From the NCBI RefSeq assembly GCF_002865645.1, contig NW_020194512.1:3575183-3639182 (forward strand): 64,000 bases of DNA, given 5' to 3'. The notes under the pieces are model-generated. The model ran no database searches. It saw only the letters and a list, made by a program, of their open reading frames with translations, and was not told the DNA's origin. This document shows, piece after piece, positions 10,473-23,105 of the stretch. A program made the translations under genes and the position numbers. The stretch is from Hyaloscypha bicolor E. Its lineage: Eukaryota; Ascomycota; Leotiomycetes; Helotiales; Hyaloscyphaceae. Each line of letters starts with the position of its first letter. The first letter of the stretch is position 1.

Positions 10473-12060
10473 CCAACTTCATGGTCTGTCCGGCAAATAA
10501 CCTTCCTATTCTGTTGTACATCGCGCTTACAGGCTATCGAGCAATCGGCTTTGGGACATTTTCTTTTCGGAGGTACGGTTTTGTTTTGTTTGAGATTTCG
10601 GCGAATTGAAAGTGAAGTAGCTCAGACGAATAACGGATTTCATGACACATTGCAAGAAGTATTAGTGATTAACGCATCACGCCCACTAGAAGCCCACATA
10701 GCGAATAGAACTAACGGGATTATGCAACGAAGTAGGTAGTTCTGCCACGCGATCTTTCTTTACCCAGGCTCCCTCCGCATCACGGAATTATGTCGCTGCT
10801 TTTTAGCCTAGTGGTTTTCACTGGGAGCGCACACACAAGACCGACCCCGTCGCTCAGCCCACTCTTGGGGGAGCCTTACCACACCGCCTTTCCACCCCCA
10901 TGGCATTTGGCTTTCAGCTCAGCCCCGCGATTGCTGACTCGCAGACGTTGTGCAACCACACCAGGCTCACTTGATAAGGCTGCCAGCAGAGCCCTGTGCG
11001 CGTGTGATATCGCTTTTGCTCCACTGGCGACGTGGCGTGCACATGACCACCAGTAACAATGCTGGTGGATGAAGGACGGTGAATGGTGATGAATGGAGAG
11101 AATGCGAGGGGGTATTGAACTAAGGGGGTGCGCAAGGCTCGCCATATATCGGCGCGTTCACACGTGATACTGGAGACTTGGCTCAGAACACCGTTTCGAA
11201 TATATTCACATGTTCTTTTTTGCTTACTATATACCATGGAGGAAGAGGTGTAGAGTTAGGCCCTTTTAAAGTGCTACTTTAGTGGTCTTAATTACAATCA
11301 CATGTCTTTAGTCACGTGGGTCTGGTTCCTTACCTAGCGTATACTATCCCCTTTCGCGTTTAGAAGCAAGTGTAGGAACCTCGATTAACTTCTTTCTAAG
11401 ATATGCAAGGGTCTTCGGGCCTTATTTAAAAGTTAGAGCGGCACCTACTACTCTCCTGACTAAGTAATACAAGGCACTAAATCAGCTCTTACCTCGCGGG
11501 TTAGAGATATAATTTTACACTTCTAGTACGTGACTCGCTTAATTGTTTTAAGTACGAACTACTCCTATGACTTAAAAGTTATCCTTAAAGCTTTGGTAGG
11601 GTGGCATGTTAGAGAGAGGGCCGATATAGGTGTTGCTAGCGTGCAATTGCGAGTGGACAAGGGGTATCCCACCCCGCTATGAGAATCAAATCATGAGTAT
11701 TAGAAACTGCACTTCCTTTACTAGACCAGCCTTGACCCACTCATTATTGAAGCGTGGGATAAGTCGTAGCGAGTTACCGGCTTTCATCCCCGCGATCTCG
11801 CGAGAATTGAATAGACCGCTTACAGAATGTGGGCAGCTTGCCGTTCATCCCCGTTGATACTCAGGGTGCGGATGAGTTTCTCGCCAACAGTGCGACTCGC
11901 CTTGGGTTCAAGATCCAGCAACGGTAGGGCCCAGTCAAACGTCTTCTCCCAATAGCTTACCCTCCACGTTCACTTATGGGTATATAGTGCTAATATTGGC
12001 GACGTTTTCCTCTTACTTGGCACTCACAAACTTGCAAGAAGAAGCAGCTTGTATCTTAAG
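10473..12060. other. Gene-poor, partly AT-rich region
   Basis: No gene supported. From ~11230 to 11620 the sequence is TA-rich and repeat-like, bounded by CACGTG palindromes at 11161..11166 and 11313..11318, consistent with degraded transposon DNA. Confidence 0.4.
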
Positions 12061-13190
12061 ATGTCGACCCCAATTGTAACCCGGCTATTTATCAACGACG
12101 CATGCAATCCATGGTGACTACTCATGCATTCGGCCCTAAGACACGCTCCAGTTTGTGTCAGCAAAGACAGGATCGACTTTGCTTTGTACAGCCCCGCGAC
12201 AGTGGAACACGTTGCTGACGTCTCCCAAGCAGAAGCCGCAGACATCGAAGATGTTTTCATTACCGCCACGGCGGCTCAGGAGAGATGGTAAAATGTTCCT
12301 CCAATGATGAAGGCTCCTCCGTATGGTAAGCGAGCGGGATTGACTATGCAAAGTGGGGATGAACTAGCAAGGTTGGAGGCTATCTCCATGAGAAAGTAGA
12401 TATTACTTAGAGATCCTCCCCGATCGTTTTGAAAGCAACTCGTACTGGCTTTTGGCGACAAGACCTTATTCTTCGTTCATGTTCGACAAGATGGCCCGCG
12501 CTGGTCTCTTCGGACACTATGCAAGTGCTGCTTACCACATCGAAGGGCAGTGCAGCTTGAACACGCCAGGGATGATTAACATGACTATCAAGCAACCGTA
12601 CGGCGTCGTTGCTGCCATCATTCCGTGAAATATATCATTGATCATGTTCGCAATGAAAGTCGCCGCTGCCATTGCTGCTGGGAACGCTATCATTGTTAAG
12701 ACTAGCGAAAAGTCACCTCTTGCCGTAAGATAATTGCAACATCTATTAGAGAGTACCAGCCGCTAAATATTTTATCGGTGCTTCAAACTTGACACCTTGA
12801 TCAAGAAAGCTGGATTTCCTCCCGGTCGGATTAACATCGTGTCGGGATATGGTCATATCACGGGCAAAATTCTGGCAGAACACATGAAAATTCGGAAAAT
12901 TGCCTTCACAGGCTCTGTAGTGACTGGGGGAGGGGGTAAATCATGCAGATGGCTGCAGCATCGAACCTGGAGAATGTGACACTTGAGCTAGGGGGGAAAT
13001 CCCCCGTCATCATCTTCGCAGATGCAGATTTGGACATGGCGGAGAAAGCGTGAGTTCTAATCACGACATACACCAGCGACGCCAGTATGAAAATCAACTC
13101 TGACATATTCCCTTGTGTTTAATAGGACAGAATGCTCGATTCACCAGAACAGTGGACAGCACTGACAAGCAAATAGCAGAGTATGGTCTT
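12061..13190 (+). pseudogene. NAD(P)-aldehyde dehydrogenase pseudogene
   Basis: A decayed ALDH can be followed through three frames. It starts 'MSTPIVTRLFINDACNPW', followed directly by a stop. Later come 'TLYSPATVEHVADVSQAEA', 'DELARLEAISM', 'YGVVAAIIP' followed by a stop where the family has WN, 'MKVAAAIAAGNAIIVKTSE', then after an intron-like gap 'KKAGFPPGRINIVSGYG', 'KIAFTGSVVTGG' and '[18 protein letters not shown]'. The last contains the conserved ELGGKSP with its general-base Glu. The segment around the catalytic cysteine ('FNxGQxC') is scrambled at 13110-13150 and the C-terminal third is missing. At least four stops or frame changes make expression of an enzyme impossible. The gene once covered the N-terminal two thirds at normal spacing. 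Confidence 0.85.
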
Positions 13191-14594
13191 TTTGGTAAGC
13201 CTCAATCGCACTTTACAATTTTCGAAGAAACAAAATCAAGTACTCACGCACATATATAGCATTAGTCATTGGAGATTGTAGTTAAATCCTTATATAAATA
13301 TTTCGTACCGCCCATCAGTGCATAGTTTACAAGTGCAAATCGATCATCACAGTCGAAGATTACTGAGTTGAAGGAATTGACCATGTGTTGTACATATCTC
13401 TTCCCATAATTGAGATTGCGAGTTTTCTTGAAATAGATTCTGTTCTGAGCAGCTTATCATGCATGTTCTGCTCCCATTAGACATCAAGCCTACTGGTTTC
13501 ACTCATGCCATACTCGCTAGCCGCAATGAAATCCTTGCAAATTGAGATCCGTAACACAAACACCGTCAAAATTTCAACCAAGCAGGCTTTCCAGTCATAT
13601 TAATGCCAGCTACAGCAATCCATCTGTCTATCTACGTGTACGCGCCTTCTTTCCCAGCAAAGCGCTGAGCACCGTTGAGAGACACATGGAGAAACATCAT
13701 CGCGCCTAGGTCTACATATATAATAAGGCTTTGTAGGAGGGGTTTCTCGCAGCTACCTTTGTCTAACCTTCAGCACAAGCCCTGACGCACTTAATTCCTC
13801 AATTACAAAATATGCTTTCCAAACAGCCCCCTGCTGTTGGGAGAATATCTCGAGAAATTAAAGTGCAAACCGCTTCTACCCGATAAAACCTACCTTTTCT
13901 CCCAACCAGAAGGAAACCGAAACATAATCTTCTTGAACCGGCTCTGCTTTTGCACCATATTCCCCTCCCCTCCCCTCCCCCCTCCACATCTACATCTGCA
14001 AACTCAACATGCTGCACCACCCCCACTGACCCCAAATTAATCTCAACCCACTCTCTATTCCTAATTGCCGCGTCCCTCTCTTGAGAATTCCTTCTTCGCT
14101 GTGCCTCCTCTTCGTGCGGTCTCAAGATGTCACGTCGGTATATCTCCTAGATGATGGCGAAGATGATGAGAACTACAAGAATGATTTCCTCGGCCAGAAA
14201 CTGCTTCACAGAAATTACAATTACATTGTTCTTAAGGAGCAATAAAGAAGTTCACCGTAATTCTCGCATTTGCATTTGGTTATAGAGGTATAGACCTGTA
14301 CCGATGACAGAATTGAGGTCCAAAGGAGTACATTCAAAATACAACATCCAATGTAGTGCCCTACACACCTGAGAAGATTTATCTTTCAATAGAAAGCCAC
14401 GACTCGATGTCTTTGTACGAAGTGTGCAATCCACTCTGTATCACAACTTCTTCCGCATTTATTGGACATCCATTCCCCGGGCCGCAATCACTATCTTTTC
14501 CTTCGCCTCCTCCGACACGCGATCATAAGCCAGAATTCCCAATTGCCTTCATTCCCTAAATCAAGCCCTATTTATCTTCCTGATCCTTCTCCAT
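13191..14594. other. Intergenic, with a possible membrane-protein trace
   Basis: No supported gene. On the minus strand around 14210-14040 an open stretch reads 'FLAEEIILVVLIIFAII', a stop, then 'EIYRRDILRPHEEEAQRR'. It may be the relic of a small membrane protein. Plus-strand pyrimidine-rich runs lie at 13960-13990 and 14460-14600. Confidence 0.3.
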
Positions 14595-14877
14595 CTACTC
14601 TTTCATCAGAATCTCTAAACGCTCCACCTTCGACTGGAGAGACAGGACCTTTTCCCTGAGCTGGGAGAATTCCAATTTCAGCTGGGAGTCATTCGTTTTT
14701 GACAAGCAGATTTCTTTCCCCTCAACAACTTTCTCAAGCTGAGCCAGCTTTCCTTTTAATGCTTTGACATTGTACTCGAGCATTTGTGTATTTCGCGCCG
14801 AGGACCGGTAGGTGTGGCAGATGTCGAAGGCGACGATGATCAGCATTCAGCTAGCCGGTGTTGAGACCGAAAGACAT
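14595..14877 (-). pseudogene. Fragment of a helical N-terminal domain of STAND/NLR-like type
   Basis: From ATG 14877 the frame reads 'MSFGLNTG' and stops. A neighbouring frame from ATG 14846 continues 'MLIIVAFDICHTYRSSARN' and 'LEYNVKALKGKLAQLEKVV', then a coiled-coil-like 'LEFSQLREKVLSLQSKVER' to a stop at 14595. The order MSFG-x-x-x-G, a hydrophobic helix with a Y-R-S motif, then an L-K-L-x-x-L helix is common at the start of many fungal NLR-like or effector-like proteins. A small insertion or deletion separates the two parts. It lies 240 bp from the end of the HeLo-like pseudokinase gene. The similarity is by eye and weak. Alternatively, 14846..14595 is an independent 83-residue coiled-coil peptide. 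Confidence 0.33.
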
Positions 14878-15109
14878 ATTATGATAAATTTAAATTTGGC
14901 TTGACACTACTCGGAGATGTGAAGTATTAATTGAAAAGAAAGCAAGTACAAAGACGGCCAAAAAAATATGCAAGTGATTCCGTCCCATCGGACCAAATCG
15001 AGATCGATCACGTGCTCAACCCCCACCCACACATTATGAACCATAGAACGGAAAACAGCTTCGTCATTCTAGTATTACACTGCCGTATGCCAAACAGAAC
15101 CGACTCCTA

Positions 15110-17198
15110 CTAAGCCCAGCACTTATCGAGTCGGGCTGCAATTTCTGAGCAGAAGTCCGACAAGTGTTCGGTTCGTTCGCGGACATTAATCGCGAGACAT
15201 TTCCGGACTATATCACCGTATACCGACCCCGCCAAGCTATGGTAATGTTAGCAAACCATATCAAGGTATCTTTAGGTAAAATAACAGCCTACCTATCAAG
15301 TTTCATAGTCAACGCCTGGAACCCCCTCTTCACTCGCTCGAAATCATCATCTTCAATCTCCACTAACGTCTCTAGCGGTTCCCAAAGCCCAATCTCCAAC
15401 AACAAACATCCAAGACTATATATATCATGTGACCTCGAGTATCTTATCGTAGGATTCCAACGCTTGTCCGGATGTTGGTAGTAATCGAGGGTTTGTTCGA
15501 AGTCTTTAGCGAGCTTGCTACGCTGTGGTCGTGGGTCGACCGAGCGATATATCTCTGCATCTGAGAAGGCTGAGCGATATTCTTTTGTGTCTGAGACTTC
15601 TTCGAGGATGTCGTCGATTCGTGGGTTGAAAAGTCCCGTGAAGAGAGGAAGCTCGTATCCGATGGGCTGCGGGTAGCCTGATGCAGGGCCTACTGGGACC
15701 CCACTAGAGGGAATATTGGGCGCAGGGAAGAAGAGGATCGAATTGGAGCGAATGTTCCTGTTCATGTAAGTAGGTTTCTATATTTCTCAGTCAACATAAG
15801 GTGAATACTTGTGGATCCAGCCAACGCTGTGCATCATATGCACTGCATCGACCAATTTCTTCGCAAGGCGGAAGCGAGCACCCAATTCCAGCATCTGCTG
15901 ACAGGCGGGGTGTTCCTTTTCCAACAACTCCTTGAGTGAGACCGGCATTCGTTTCTGTGAAATCGCTCCGGTGGGCATAATTGATGGTAGATTAGCTCGG
16001 ATATGGGCTGGTGGTGCCAGCACAAGACCAAACCTCCTATTTGCTGAGTCTTCCACCATCCCATAGCAAGTAGGAAGCAGTAGCTGTCCAGGCTTGGAGG
16101 TCGAAAGAATCAATGTCTTGTCTCTTGTATCCTTCTCTGCATATCGCTCCATATCATCAACCCACTCAATCAAAACAACTCGGTTTTCCTTCTTGGCAGG
16201 ATAGTCAAATAGAAGCGCCATAGTCGAAGACTCGGTAGAAGGGAGGGCGTATGCTGGATCGAGTCGGAAGTCTCGCATGGTAAACTTGTACGCCGCATGT
16301 TGCCTCTGGTACCGCACCACAATGCTGAATTTCGCAGCAAGAGAGATATTATGATAGGTATCCCCAATAGAAATTCCGGGCGGGGTGTGTCTTGCCTCGT
16401 AGGCTGCTGCCTCAGCTCTGCCGCGCAACTCCTCCATGTCCATCTTCCTCAACTTATCACATTCTCCCTTCCTCACCCTTGCCAGTTCGAATGTTGGCCC
16501 AAGTGTGACAAGTTCCTCTATGTTATGTTTCAGCAGATCAATAAGTTTGTTATATCCTTCATCTCTATGTCGGAAGAGAAACTTGCACCTCTTGATGATG
16601 GACATGTTGATTTTGCATCGTTCGAGGAAGGTGCCTTGCGTTTCGAGTGTTAGATTCTCGCCATCTTTGAGTCGGAAGCGCGTGAGATCTTTCGGTTCCT
16701 ACTAGAGTTAGTTCAACTGGATTTTTGAGAAGTGAAAAACTCACTCGGTCCGGAAATCGCTGGGGCTTCATTCCAAACTGCTCCTCGAAAGCGTGAGTAT
16801 CGAACAGTGCCAGTGCCATCAAAGCCAGTTGGCGATGAACTTTTCTTGCAGTTACAGGATCACTCTTTGCGTAATGTTCGAATTTCATATCCTGTTCGCC
16901 GTCTTCATTTCGCCAGATCTCTCTCCATTCGTCGAATCTCTGGGTCACGTGAGCGATGAAGGATCGATGGATTTGTACCACATCTGGCAGAACTGGTAGT
17001 ACTTACGTCCTGTTGGAACTCTATCCTAGCCACGGCTAACTGAAGTGTCCTTGGCGCGTCGAAAACCCCCTTGATCATTGCGAGGCCATCTTCCTCTCTG
17101 GATTAGTTCCCCGGCCTCGCAGTCTGGGGAAGAAACTTACCTCGACATAAAGGCAGGAGTGTAAGGACTCCGGTCACCATCCCCAATGTTTCCGCCAT
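15110..17198 (-). CDS. HeLo-like domain plus pseudokinase protein (607 aa)
   Basis: Six exons, 17198..17141, 17095..17007, 16939..16745, 16698..15809, 15757..15293 and 15236..15110, keep one open frame with introns of 45-67 bp. The N-terminus ('MAETLGMVTGVLTLL', 'LQLAVARIEFQQDRFDEW') resembles fungal HeLo/prion-inhibition-and-propagation domains. Residues ~250-600 are a protein-kinase fold: 'RVVLIEWVDD', 'WIHKNIRSNSILFF' at the catalytic loop and 'HDIYSLGCLLLEIGLWEP' as the F-helix region. The catalytic HRD is HKN, and the DFG position reads 'LPLFTGLFNPR', so it should be a pseudokinase. HeLo domains are membrane-active helical bundles that execute incompatibility-type cell death, and activity is normally controlled by the C-terminal domain. 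The first two exons are the least certain part of the model. Confidence 0.75.
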
Positions 17199-20100
17199 AT
17201 TCACATAGTTGATATGCCGCGAAGTTTCGGGAAAGCTTGAATATGTTGAAATCCCATGATAATTTTCTCATCGTAAAGTGAGGCTGTAGGCGCCAGCGGG
17301 CAAGATCACGTGGAAAAGTCCTGGCCCCCAAGTACTGTACGTAACGCGGCACAGGCCGCAGGAATGGGACCATCCGGAAGTAGACACCGAAATCTCATGA
17401 TTGTCATGGCTGATAGTTTGACTTCATGTTGAAGTGAAGTCGACGAAGTCTGGTATGTTTGGCAGACTGGTTCGGATGGTTGTGCTGGGTATGCGTTGGC
17501 ATGGCGAGACAGCCGGACCAGATCCCGCGTTCCACGAGGCACGCGAAGGTTCGCTGGAGTTATCTTGCCGTTTGTGGTGGGGGGTGGCATGCATGCACCG
17601 GACTGCACCAAATCATTCTCGGTGGACCAATCTAAAGTTTATTTTATTTCTACTGGTTGGTGGCGAGCGCTGAACGTTCACTATTGGTCATTACTTGAGG
17701 CTGTCATTTCTGACTGACCTCTACTAGCTCACCCCGATATTTCATTCTGACATAGATCAAGCCGACAGAACTAGTCGAAAAATGCCTTTCCGGATGTGAT
17801 TCAAGAAGCTAAGGTACTTTTTCTGTTGTTGAAAAGCTGGATTGAAGGCACACCTATACACCATTGTTGGGTTGAATTTAAATGTCTAAAAACTAGACCA
17901 GGGCTAGACTGAAAATCACGAAACACCAACCTATTAGATCTCAAAGTAATCGCTCCCAGCCACTGAGTTCCAAGCCGATAATACAAAAATTCGGAAGTAT
18001 ACAGAAATACGAGGCAGGTTTCAATCACAACCCTGAGGCACTCCTCAAAAGCAACTCTGAAAATTGTTTACTTATGCCAAGAGTAAAAATTGTCTACGTG
18101 CTCACGTGAGGCCATCCCGTTGATAAGCGAGTTGTGGGTTTAATGAAAAGGGGGGAGAGCGCACGTGCCTCCTCGCCTCATATATCTCACGTCAGTTTAA
18201 TTTATCTATACTGTGGATTGTCATCCCTAGATTCATCTCAAAAGCTACGCTGGTCTTGGCGCAAGAGGATACATTCCCTAGTGTGGTTCCAGCTGCGTCC
18301 AGAAGATTTCTAGCTCGAAGATGCAAGAGCGATGCTCCTTCTCGAGAACAACGACTGTAAAGTCTTTCCGAGGGATATATATTGGCCCAACGATAAGGGG
18401 GAATATAAGAGTTTAAAGTCAGGAAAAGCTTGCTATAGAGAAGCCCTTAATTCTTTGCTTTGCAACCGATTACTGAGAAGCCCTGTTCTTAGTCTATGTC
18501 CCTATAGCGTAATATAACCTCCTAATCAAGGCGCATATAGTTATAGTAAGCCTTCAGATGCCTTACCCCTCCAACTCAGTACAATTAGAGGGCTTATAGC
18601 GCTTACTAGGACACTACAGGCTCAATTAGTGACCCTATATCTATACATGCGATTATAATCCCGTCACTTTATACTGCAATCTTCGTAAGTTATGAAGCTT
18701 CAAGGAACCGTTTTTAAAGATAGAGACCTGGGGCAAGGACACTGTTAACATGGGCGCGTGTATGCTTTTCTATCTTTCCTACGAGCACGATACTTACCGC
18801 TCCAAAAGCACCTGAAGCCTAAAGAGATCTTGTACAGTGCTATGTGAACTACACTATGGATGGATATAGCGGTCCAGCATTTAGGGTACGTGCTGATGCT
18901 CAAGCGAGAGATATTCACGGCGCTGCCTCTGACCGAGGTCTTATAGTCGATGGCGGCACCTGCGATGTGACTTCACTTGATTATTTCAGTTGGTAAAAGT
19001 GAAAGCCAAAAGGAATACAGTTTGTGGGGCTCTGCGGCGGCTACTCACGAGGAGGTAGACACTAGATGCTCAGTTCCCTCTAAGGTCTCGGAGCCGACAA
19101 GATCTTATTCGTTAACCTGATAACTGCAGACCGGAACTTCCGCACTGCGTTACCGAGCGAGAACATAGCTCTCTTCTTGGCTATCCGCGACAGCGGCGGG
19201 AGTACTTTCGGAGTTGTGACATCCATGGTCTTCAAAGCCTTCAAAGAGGCCGAGACAACAGCCGGCACTGCCGAGTAGGGTTCAAATAAACAACATATTA
19301 ATGGAAACCTTGTGGTAAGGAGTACTAGTATACTTTAGATACTTTGCGATCTTCACAAGCGAAGGAATGGCAGCCGAGTGGTTCTTATACCCCAAAACCG
19401 ACGGGGTATTTCCTCTTCCCCCTGACGGCCAACCAAGATTCAGTCTCACCGCCATCTTTGAACTTGGAAAGTCACAGGAACAAACGCAAACCATTACCTG
19501 TCCTTGGCTAGAAGAGATAAAGACGCAGGTACTAACCTCGCCTTAAATTAGACTCAGTTCTCTACCTACCACGCACCATACTACAGCATATTCTTGTGAA
19601 CATTTTATGCTTTATTCTCCTATAATCTAGACTAAGTCTCGTATCTTACTTCTTATGGGAACTTTGAAAAATACGAAAGTTGAATATCACTATCGTCGCG
19701 CTCCGTGTACTTGCTGATGCGGGAGGAGTTTCAACTGGTGTACGGAGATAACGGCACAGGTATCGGGAATACAGGTCATTTTGACCCTTAGTACTCTACT
19801 GGGTGCGAATTTAGGTCAAAAACTTGCCATAGGCCCCTATCCCTCCTGGTAGTGCTCCCTAAATTGACGTGAAGATGCGCTATAAGACATTCGCAGGGCA
19901 TAAGTAGATCTTCTATGGTTATTACTAGTAGCGGAGTAACTACAGCGCTCGGACACTAATCGAACAACTATTATGCCCCTTTAGCGAAACCCCCCTGTAA
20001 GTATAGTGGAGAAGCCCTAAAAAGGTATGGTAGCCCTTGTCGAAGGCGTAATTGCGCTTTTAGGGGAAGGGCCTGGAAATATAGGGCCTTGTAGCGAGTT

Positions 20101-21453
20101 TGCTACCTTAACCTGTATGTTTAGAGAGCCTAAAAATTTCCCAATGCCCTGTATTCCCAATACTTTGTGCCGTTGTCTTCGTATGTACGCCCCGACCCTC
20201 GCGGGCCGGGTCTCCGGGAGGCAAAGAAGGAAACGCAGTCCACCCCTCCTGGCGCGAAACTCTCAGCCACACGGTCGCATTCCTCATGGGGGCTCCGGAT
20301 GCAACCGCGGCCCAACACAGCAATTGAGGAAGGATTTCATCGCGGACGGGATGAAGCCGCTAAGCGATGCGATGCGATGCCGGGGGCGGAGAGCTATATG
20401 AATTAGGGAAGCCGTCTTGAAAATGGCTTCCAGCAGCTATTTTACGGGAGCAATTATGAGTGATCGTGGAGATTAAGAGGGGGGTTGAGCCAGAGAATGT
20501 ATTTTGGACGGCGACGGCGGCGGGGAGTGAGGGGAGCGAGATGAGTGTGGATTGGTTGCCGGATGATAATGGGAGAGTTGCCGAGTTGGGTGGAAGAAGC
20601 GACACCAGTCTCATGAGGAATATATGAGTATCCATTTATATGAGAGGTTGAGGGGGCGGGGGAGTGAGATCGAATAAAATTGAGAGACGTGAGAGATGAG
20701 GTAGTATCCCAAATCCAAGGTAGTTTACATAGCATCGAGGAGGCCTTGAAGGCAAAGGATCATTCTATGAACTCCTTCTTATCATTTCGTTCGTGATTGA
20801 CTATATCTGGGGCCGCAATATCCGTCTTAATCCGGACTTGAAAAGGAGGTCCCGTGAACCTTTCATGCAGGTACCCCATATCCTTGAAGCTGTTACTAAG
20901 CTTGCGCACTTTCCTCCCAAGGTTTAATCCGCGATTATTCATTGCATCCTGCAGTGGCTAAAGGGTTTCACCTACATACCCTTCTTTCAGCCCCTTCTCT
21001 CATTACTAGACACATGATGCTATACGGGTCAAATGGAGGCTGGGACTGCTAACCTCATAGGCGAGATGATGTCATCGAGCTCCCATCAACAGGTCGCAAA
21101 CCAGCTTGGTTCAGACGAAAGCCTGGTGAAATATCGTCGAAATACTTAAACTACCCAAAGGAATTAGAACCATAAATCTACATGTGTGTTCTGCGCATCG
21201 ATCGCGTGACTGTATTTCTGCACCGTCGTTAATAATCCCGCGCCGGCCTCATTCGATGCAGCGCGCAATTGGACGTCATATCTGCCCCTCCAACCCCACC
21301 ATGAGCTCATCCCTACTTAAGAACCCCCCTCAACATTTTCCTCCCTCTCTTTAACACCGCACCTCCTTTTCGCTTGAATTTTTCTCCCAAGACACAGCAG
21401 AATCAATTCTTCCGTACTTATCTTCCTTCGATCAATTCAATTAAACCGCCATC
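17199..21453. other. 4-kb gene-poor region with RIP-like islands
   Basis: I support no gene here. TA-rich, stop-dense DNA spans ~18100-19050 and ~19540-20130, with repeated short words such as 'ctatagcg' and 'tagtaagcc'. A minus-strand open stretch at 19080..19268 and GC-rich DNA at 20190-20380 show no recognisable domain. CACGTG lies at 18103..18108. The last ~150 bp is the mannitol dehydrogenase promoter. Confidence 0.4.
21330..21453 (+). promoter_or_regulatory. Pyrimidine-rich core promoter / 5' UTR of the mannitol dehydrogenase gene
   Basis: CT-rich tracts ('cattttcctccctctcttt', 'gcacctccttttcgcttg') precede a favourable start context, CCGCCATCATGCC. Such pyrimidine tracts just upstream of the start are typical of strongly expressed filamentous fungal genes. 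No TATA box is clear. Confidence 0.35.
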
Positions 21454-22357
<904 letters not shown>

Positions 22358-22742
22358 ATGTATCGTTTAGTGTGGATCGTGGAGCCTAGTGTTGAAAAGT
22401 TCTTTTTGATAAAATGACAGCTCAAGAATTCACATCATGCAATCCAAGCTTCAGTGTGTCCAGGCGGAAGTGTCGATATTTCCATGTGCCTGCTATATTT
22501 TCAACTACAGCGCAGCCTTGTTGAGTTGGTAATAGAGCGGCAATGCTCCCTTCCTAGTGTCTAGAATCGAGCCATCCAAAGTATGAGGTGATGTACGAGT
22601 TAGCCTTTGTAGTCCTACCAGTCCGCCCTAGATTTAGTGGACCACTTGCCGACGTTCCTTCACTTTCCTGTTCTCTCTATATTTCCGCAACCGGGTCATT
22701 TCATCCCATTCCATCTGCCCGTCAACAAATAGCGCGACGGCC
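22358..22742. other. Intergenic region
   Basis: 3' flank of the mannitol dehydrogenase gene and 5' flank of the HET fragment. No gene seen. Confidence 0.4.
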
Positions 22743-23030
22743 ATGGCCTATACTCCACTCAATAATTCGCACAACGTCATCCGGTTGTTACACCTTAAGC
22801 GAGCCTCGAAGGAACGGGATGAAATCCAAGCCCGATCCTCGTTAGCCCTGCTTGACGATCGACCACAGTACGAAGCTTTATCGTACGCATGGGGAGATGC
22901 CAACGACACTCGTCCGGTCGAAATCGAAGATTGCGGCATCCCCATCACCAAGAACCTCTACTTAGCTCTGAAGTATCTGCGACTCAACAATCAGGAAAGG
23001 GTTCTCTGGGTGGATGCACTTTACACATAA
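22743..23030 (+). pseudogene. HET-domain protein, N-terminal fragment
   Basis: The open frame from ATG 22743 encodes 95 residues with the opening of a heterokaryon-incompatibility (HET) domain: 'NNSHNVIRLLHLKRAS', then the conserved 'YEALSYAWGD' and 'LWVDALYT' where intact proteins have LWVDAICINQ. The frame then hits a stop exactly where a dispersed repeat (copy A, 23030..23105) begins. No continuation (YxxA or WLG-type blocks) is found downstream, so most of the HET domain and the C-terminal region are gone. HET proteins trigger cell death on non-self recognition. A 95-residue fragment is unlikely to act alone. Confidence 0.78.
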
Positions 23031-23105
23031 GTCGATTGATACCGAATAAAAGACCTCAGAAACTTGAGCTTTTGACCTCTGTTCTCTGGGGGGGGGGGGT
23101 TCATT
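23030..23105 (+). repeat. Dispersed repeat, copy A
   Basis: It shares about 70 bases with copy B at 26404: a start 'agtcgattgataccgaa', then 'aaacttgag' and 'ttttgacctctgtt'. Differences are mostly C/T and A/G changes. Copy A carries an expanded G-run of about 12 near 23083. It begins at the break point of the HET fragment. Confidence 0.75.
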
